Part shown: positions 59,680 through 64,000 of the stretch, in pieces
Layout of the letters: every line of letters starts with the position of its first letter
Position numbering within the stretch: position 1 is the first letter of the stretch
Assembly (NCBI GenBank): GCA_022818135.1
Contig: JAFMSR010000010.1
Coordinates: forward strand, 32,567,504-32,631,503
Source: Saxidomus purpurata
Lineage: Eukaryota; Mollusca; Bivalvia; Venerida; Veneridae
Length of the DNA stretch: 64,000 bases
Reading direction: 5' to 3'
Notes under the pieces: generated by a model
Databases searched by the model: none
Told to the model about the DNA's origin: nothing
Seen by the model: only the letters and a program-made list of their open reading frames with translations
Position numbers and translations under genes: made by a program

Positions 59680-62468
59680 CTAATCGTTCCATGTGAAAGA
59701 CTTTCTTGCTGAAGGCTTGAATCATACATGATCATGATTTTTTCCAAGAATTAGTCATGTTTCATCGTCATCCAACAATGAAACATCTGCCGCTCCCAAA
59801 GATGTTTACACGTGTTGCATTTAAAGTGATTTCATTCTTAATGGACATGTGTGTACTGCACTGTATACGTATAAAATATCTACATTTTGTAAGGAATTTT
59901 CACAGGTTTTTGGGCAGAGGATAACTAAAAACGGTCCAAATGGTCATATTGAAGTAAATGCACTGAGCATACGGGGCTATTCCATTTAGATTTCGTAGAT
60001 AATCACTTATTTTTTCATGCAAATCCACCATCCTCAAAAAGAATTAGCCCGTCAGGTGATCATTTGATTTTCCTGTCGCCGAAATCGCTTTCAAAACTTC
60101 GTCAACTTGGTAACAGTAAAGAAATACTTCCACTAGGAATGCCTCCGCTGATTTACTACGCGTTGATGTATGTTCTTCAAATCTCAGGATTTTCAATGGA
60201 CATAAATCACACAACAACCAAATAGCCAAATTCCCACAAACATGCATTCCTATCATCCAAGTTAAGGACTGCCTTTTTAGGCAGCCTCGACCTGTCTTTG
60301 ACACGAGGGCGTCCAACGAGGACACGGCAATCCGCGGATTATCGATATAAAACTCAATATATCTGGATAGCTTGTATCAAAGGATCAACTTATCGCCCTG
60401 GATCACGTTGAAAGTGACAGGGGATTTATTGATCCCTTAACTTCATTCATAGGTGAAAAATATGGCCATGTAATTCATACTTTTCAAACTGTCTTACGTG
60501 AATACGCAAGCACCGCATGTGAATGAGTAAGCAAATCCAGATGCTTCACACTACTGTTATTGGCCAAACTCGTGAAAAATGGCCATGTTTTCTCTATACT
60601 TGTTCAAATATTTAAATGTTTTGTAAAAGTTTGTTTTAATTATGTACATGTATAATACTTGCTAAAATATCGATTGTCGCCATCACAATTGTAGCGAAAC
60701 AGCTGTTGGTGTGCTGTGGCATGTTTTGAGACACATTTCTTAAATTTTTGCTGTAATATTTTTACAATATCATTCAGCGGATTTCTTTTAAATGTAAAAC
60801 TTTGTACTTAGAATTGACTTTGAGTAAAGACCTGGCAGTCATTTTCTTAGATGGTGGCAAATTTTCAAGCATTTGTCAAATTGTGCACTCATAAATTCCT
60901 GTAAAGTATTCTGTATGCTCCCACATTTATATCAAATCGTTGCAAACGCCTTTGAAATCCCAGCAGAACCAGTGAAGCGGTGCCGTCGAACCAACCAACA
61001 TTTGCAATAGAGATTTTCGCTTGTGTTGTGGATTCTAGCATTTACTTTTACATTTTTCTGTTTAAATACATGTATATAATCTTGGAGAAATTCACATTTT
61101 TCATCAACACTTGTAGGCGAGCAGCTTTGAATCGAGTACAAAGTCGCCCCTTGGTATCTCATTTCACGTTCCAATATTACATGAAATGTTCTTGAATTAA
61201 CACCCCGCTTAAATCTAAATATAGTCTTACCGACTGCGCGATTGTTCTGATCATGATCTGCACTTATCGCAAAAGGCAGAATCACTTGTTACTAGCAAGT
61301 TAAGATATGAGGAATTCCTAAAATTGAATTGTCCGCCGTTTAAGTGTTAATGGTACCATTTAACTATTCATCGGAGATGCAGAATCTACAAAAAACAGCT
61401 TGAGTCAAAATCGGCCACTATAGACCATGTCGGTGTACACAGATGTATATGGAGATCACAGTCTGCCCTGAACAGCTGATTCGAGAAGGGTAAGAGAGAA
61501 AATTTACATGTTTACCGTCTGCCATATTTCTTCCTTCATTGCTTGCGGCAAAAATCCTCGATTCACTTCGGCGACATCCGGATCTAAGATAAACGATCAA
61601 GCCTATTTTCCCAAGCCCTGGACCATATCAACATGTATAAGGTAGTCAAACTCCAAGCTGTCTCCGCGTAAAAGGATACGTCCTCTAAAATTACGAAAAT
61701 AAAGTAATAAAGTAAAATGTGTGATTGTGTCTAACTAGATCATTTTCTACATTTAAGCATTTTATAATGATTTTATATCTGATCTCAAAAATGCGTGATG
61801 TCGGATGACAATAATTTCGTATCAAATTGAAATTCGTAATTGTGTTAATTGCTCGCACGCGCTGAGCAGGTGGCAAATTTACACACACGAAATGTACGGC
61901 ACTTATTAATATTTGAACGCAAAAATTTTAATATTGTTAACGATGAAAGGGGTTTTTATGTACAAAATATTTCATATTTCAACAAAGCACGTTGTCCACT
62001 ACAAAATACAAATAGTAGCACGCGAGCGTTCTCAACAAAATAAAAGCAAGAGAAGGGGTTATTGCCGGTGCTGTTGTTTAATTGTGTTTAATGGAGGAAA
62101 ATTAATTACCCGACCAAGACCTTATGCAAATTCAATGGGCTCCAATGTCGTTTTAACTTTGTTTACATATCCAGTATCATAACTGAGCCATAGGTTTATG
62201 TCGGATATCAGATCGCAGACGAAAGAACGCATGGACCATTAACTATTTATTGTGCGTTATTATTTTAAATGCTCATACAAGCTTTGCATAAACCTTTTCA
62301 ATTGTCGATACTGCATGTGTTTCTTGTGGTTGTACTAGACTGTGCCGACGTGCACGAGTCATTTGAGTAAAAAACCGAATAAAAATGGCACACCCTCATG
62401 AAACTACAAAATGCAACAAGATGTTAATGTAATTTACTTAAAAAACCTTACTTTGAATAGTTGAAAAA
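59680..62468. other. Intergenic, no supported gene
   Basis: Minus-strand frames at 60044-60325 (93 codons) and 60932-61285 (117 codons) show no recognisable domain, signal or repeat and have no visible exon context. A fragment of the dispersed clam repeat lies at 61235-61303. Confidence 0.5.
61235..61303 (-). repeat. Dispersed clam repeat, copy 6 (5' fragment)
   Basis: On the minus strand it reads 'AACTTGCTAGTAACAAGTGA' then 'TTCTGCCTTTTGCGATAAGT' and GCAGATCATGATCAGA, matching the first third of the family. The remainder is missing or too diverged to follow. Confidence 0.45.
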
Positions 62469-62469
62469 T

Positions 62470-62545
62470 TGCCGTGGTCTAGTGATTAGCACGCTCGTCC
62501 GGTAATTCAAACACCCGCGGTTCGAATCCCGGCAGTGCTTGATTT
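62470..62545 (+). mobile_element. tRNA-like SINE head (Glu/Gln-type)
   Basis: GCCGTGGTCTAGTGATTAGC carries a good box A, and GCGGTTCGAATCCC a good box B, about 35 bases apart. The anticodon arm does not pair and the acceptor stem is poor, so this is not a working tRNA. An AT-rich tail follows (GATTTATATATTTTTG). Confidence 0.5.
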
Positions 62546-62549
62546 ATAT

Positions 62550-64000
62550 ATTTTTGACACGCTTTAATTTAGTTAATTTAAACCGGTTGACCTGTAACGA
62601 CAAGGTTTAAAAAACATAAACAAATAGTTCAATACTCAATCATTGACCTGCTTTGGATCGGATCGGATATTCGTTTCAAGGCAGTGTTGAACGAGAGCTT
62701 GTCAGTCTTTCAAAAAGCATAAATATGTGCAACCCACTCAAGGTAGAGGCATGCATTTACTCGTGTGCTCGTCCATCCCTGACTCCCCATCAGTGATAGG
62801 TATTTCGGTTTTCATCCTGTTAGTCAAAAATATTTAAAAATCGTCTTTTGAAACGACCGAAGACGACATTTAAGGAACACATACGCAAGCCTTCGCACCA
62901 AGCAATAGATATACCATTGTTCCAGCACAGTCAAAATATGTACATGTCTAAAATACTTTTTGTAAATGAAATGGTTTCAAATATTTGCACGAGGAAAAAC
63001 TTAAATGTTTGAAATGGAAACCCGGACGAGAAATTGAGGTATTATTGTTTTAAAACCCAGGTAACAACATGCAACTTAGATGTTAAAACTCGTCGCATTC
63101 TCTGCCAAGTTTGAAAACATATCCTTAAGTAATCAAATCTGGCTCTCATCCGCGGTTTATACTCGAAACATCACATAAGATACTTCATATATCAAAGACA
63201 AACAAACACATAGCGACATTTACATGATCCTCGGTATAGTGATAATCCGGGTATTTGGGAATGATGTACATAACGTAAATACCACGATATCTGCAATGTA
63301 TCTCGCGAGATTTGGACCAAAGAACTCCAAATCCTGCCACAAACGGGCTGCAACGCTCTGGGTATCTGATGATATTACAAAGTAAAAACGATAAGAAATA
63401 TATCAACTTGATACCCAGGGTAATTTGACATGCACTGTCTTCGGTGTATAAGATTGGGTTTACCATCCATGACAGGCGGGACATTAAAGTAATCCGCGAC
63501 CCCCACTAGGATTGACTGATAGACATAAGTTAATTTCACACGCACAGTGACGTAAGCGAAATTTGTGCAGCAATGGGGTTCTTCTTTGATTTAAATAACT
63601 GTATGATTAATTGTAATTATAAATCCTTGTTTATACATTATAACACATAAATATATGTAACTTGAGAAAGTTTTTACTCAGAAAATGGTCACTTTACCCC
63701 CTGTATCTCACAAGCTAAGACACCGTCTTAATCTAAAGAAGTTTTGATTCCATTGCAAAACCCAAAACAAAAACAAACGAACAAAATATATAATTTTTTT
63801 CTTTACTCTTTTGCAACAGCAGAAGTGCTTTTTTTACAACACATATCGGTACACAGAAACAAAATAGTTCCATATGTAATAAAATAGTTCCAAGTGCTAT
63901 GTGTCGGTATTAGCTGTCTACCGGTTAAGTAGTTACGGTATGTCTATTAGCGGTGTAACCGGTTTAGTAGTTATGTCTTTCTGTAAGTTTTGCTAAAACA
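62550..64000. other. Intergenic to window end, no supported gene
   Basis: A minus-strand frame at 63185-63484 (99 codons) has fairly protein-like composition (contains CNIIRYPERCSPFV) but matches nothing I know and has no clear splice context. It is left unassigned. Confidence 0.45.

Noticed and set aside
60932..61285. 117-codon minus-strand frame
   Set aside because: No recognisable domain; an isolated frame of this length is expected by chance, and its upstream part overlaps a dispersed repeat fragment.
63185..63484. 99-codon minus-strand frame that looks somewhat protein-like
   Set aside because: An internal 50-base GT..AG segment could be imagined as an intron, but it is too short for a typical mollusc intron and neither half matches a known protein.

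Overview
This window is animal nuclear DNA, very probably from a bivalve mollusc and plausibly a heterodont (venerid-type) clam. It is AT-rich, coding sequence is extremely sparse, and it carries several dispersed and tandem repeat families that I recognise from clam, oyster and scallop genomes. Only one protein-coding exon can be supported with confidence. At 22870-23159 on the + strand is the homeodomain exon of a ONECUT/HNF6-class transcription factor, with the diagnostic recognition helix FFMNARRR and a stop codon after a short tail.

Region 1 (1-22869) is the intron upstream of that exon, and it reaches past the left edge of the window. It holds no recognisable cut-domain exon. It contains two copies of a roughly 200-bp dispersed clam repeat and one decayed element with hAT-like inverted termini (5929-7444). 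Region 2 (23160 to about 31140) is AT-rich sequence downstream of the stop codon with several AATAAA signals. It could be a long 3' UTR plus flank, and it has few repeats: two copies of the dispersed repeat, a 38-bp palindromic tandem and one long hairpin.

Region 3 (about 31.3-59.7 kb) is a dense nest of repeats. In order it holds: a degenerate 40-50-bp tandem (31.3-32.7 kb); a 37-bp repeat in three blocks (34.0, 35.4 and 36.2 kb); a bivalve tandem unit in opposite orientations around 36.3 kb; a complete 8,090-bp foldback-type transposon (37416-45505); a 145-bp tandem (45.7-46.6 kb); a TTTCGTAA/TTACGAAA array (47.2-47.6 kb); a pearl/Helentron-like non-autonomous element (47.9-49.2 kb); and a 3.9-kb minisatellite of 12/14-bp units inside short inverted termini (55.6-59.7 kb). 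Region 4 (59.7-64 kb) is mostly unannotatable, with one tRNA-like SINE head.

The most notable object is the foldback element. Its two long terminal inverted repeats are made of about 25 and 41 copies of a 44-bp palindrome-rich unit. It starts AAGTGTGTGAAG, ends with the near-perfect inverse CTTCACAGACTT, and is bounded by an exact 9-bp direct duplication, AATTGTAAC. It interrupts an array of another repeat and contains nested repeats but no recognisable transposase, so it looks non-autonomous. None of the short open reading frames outside the onecut exon resembles a known protein, and many are translations of repeats.
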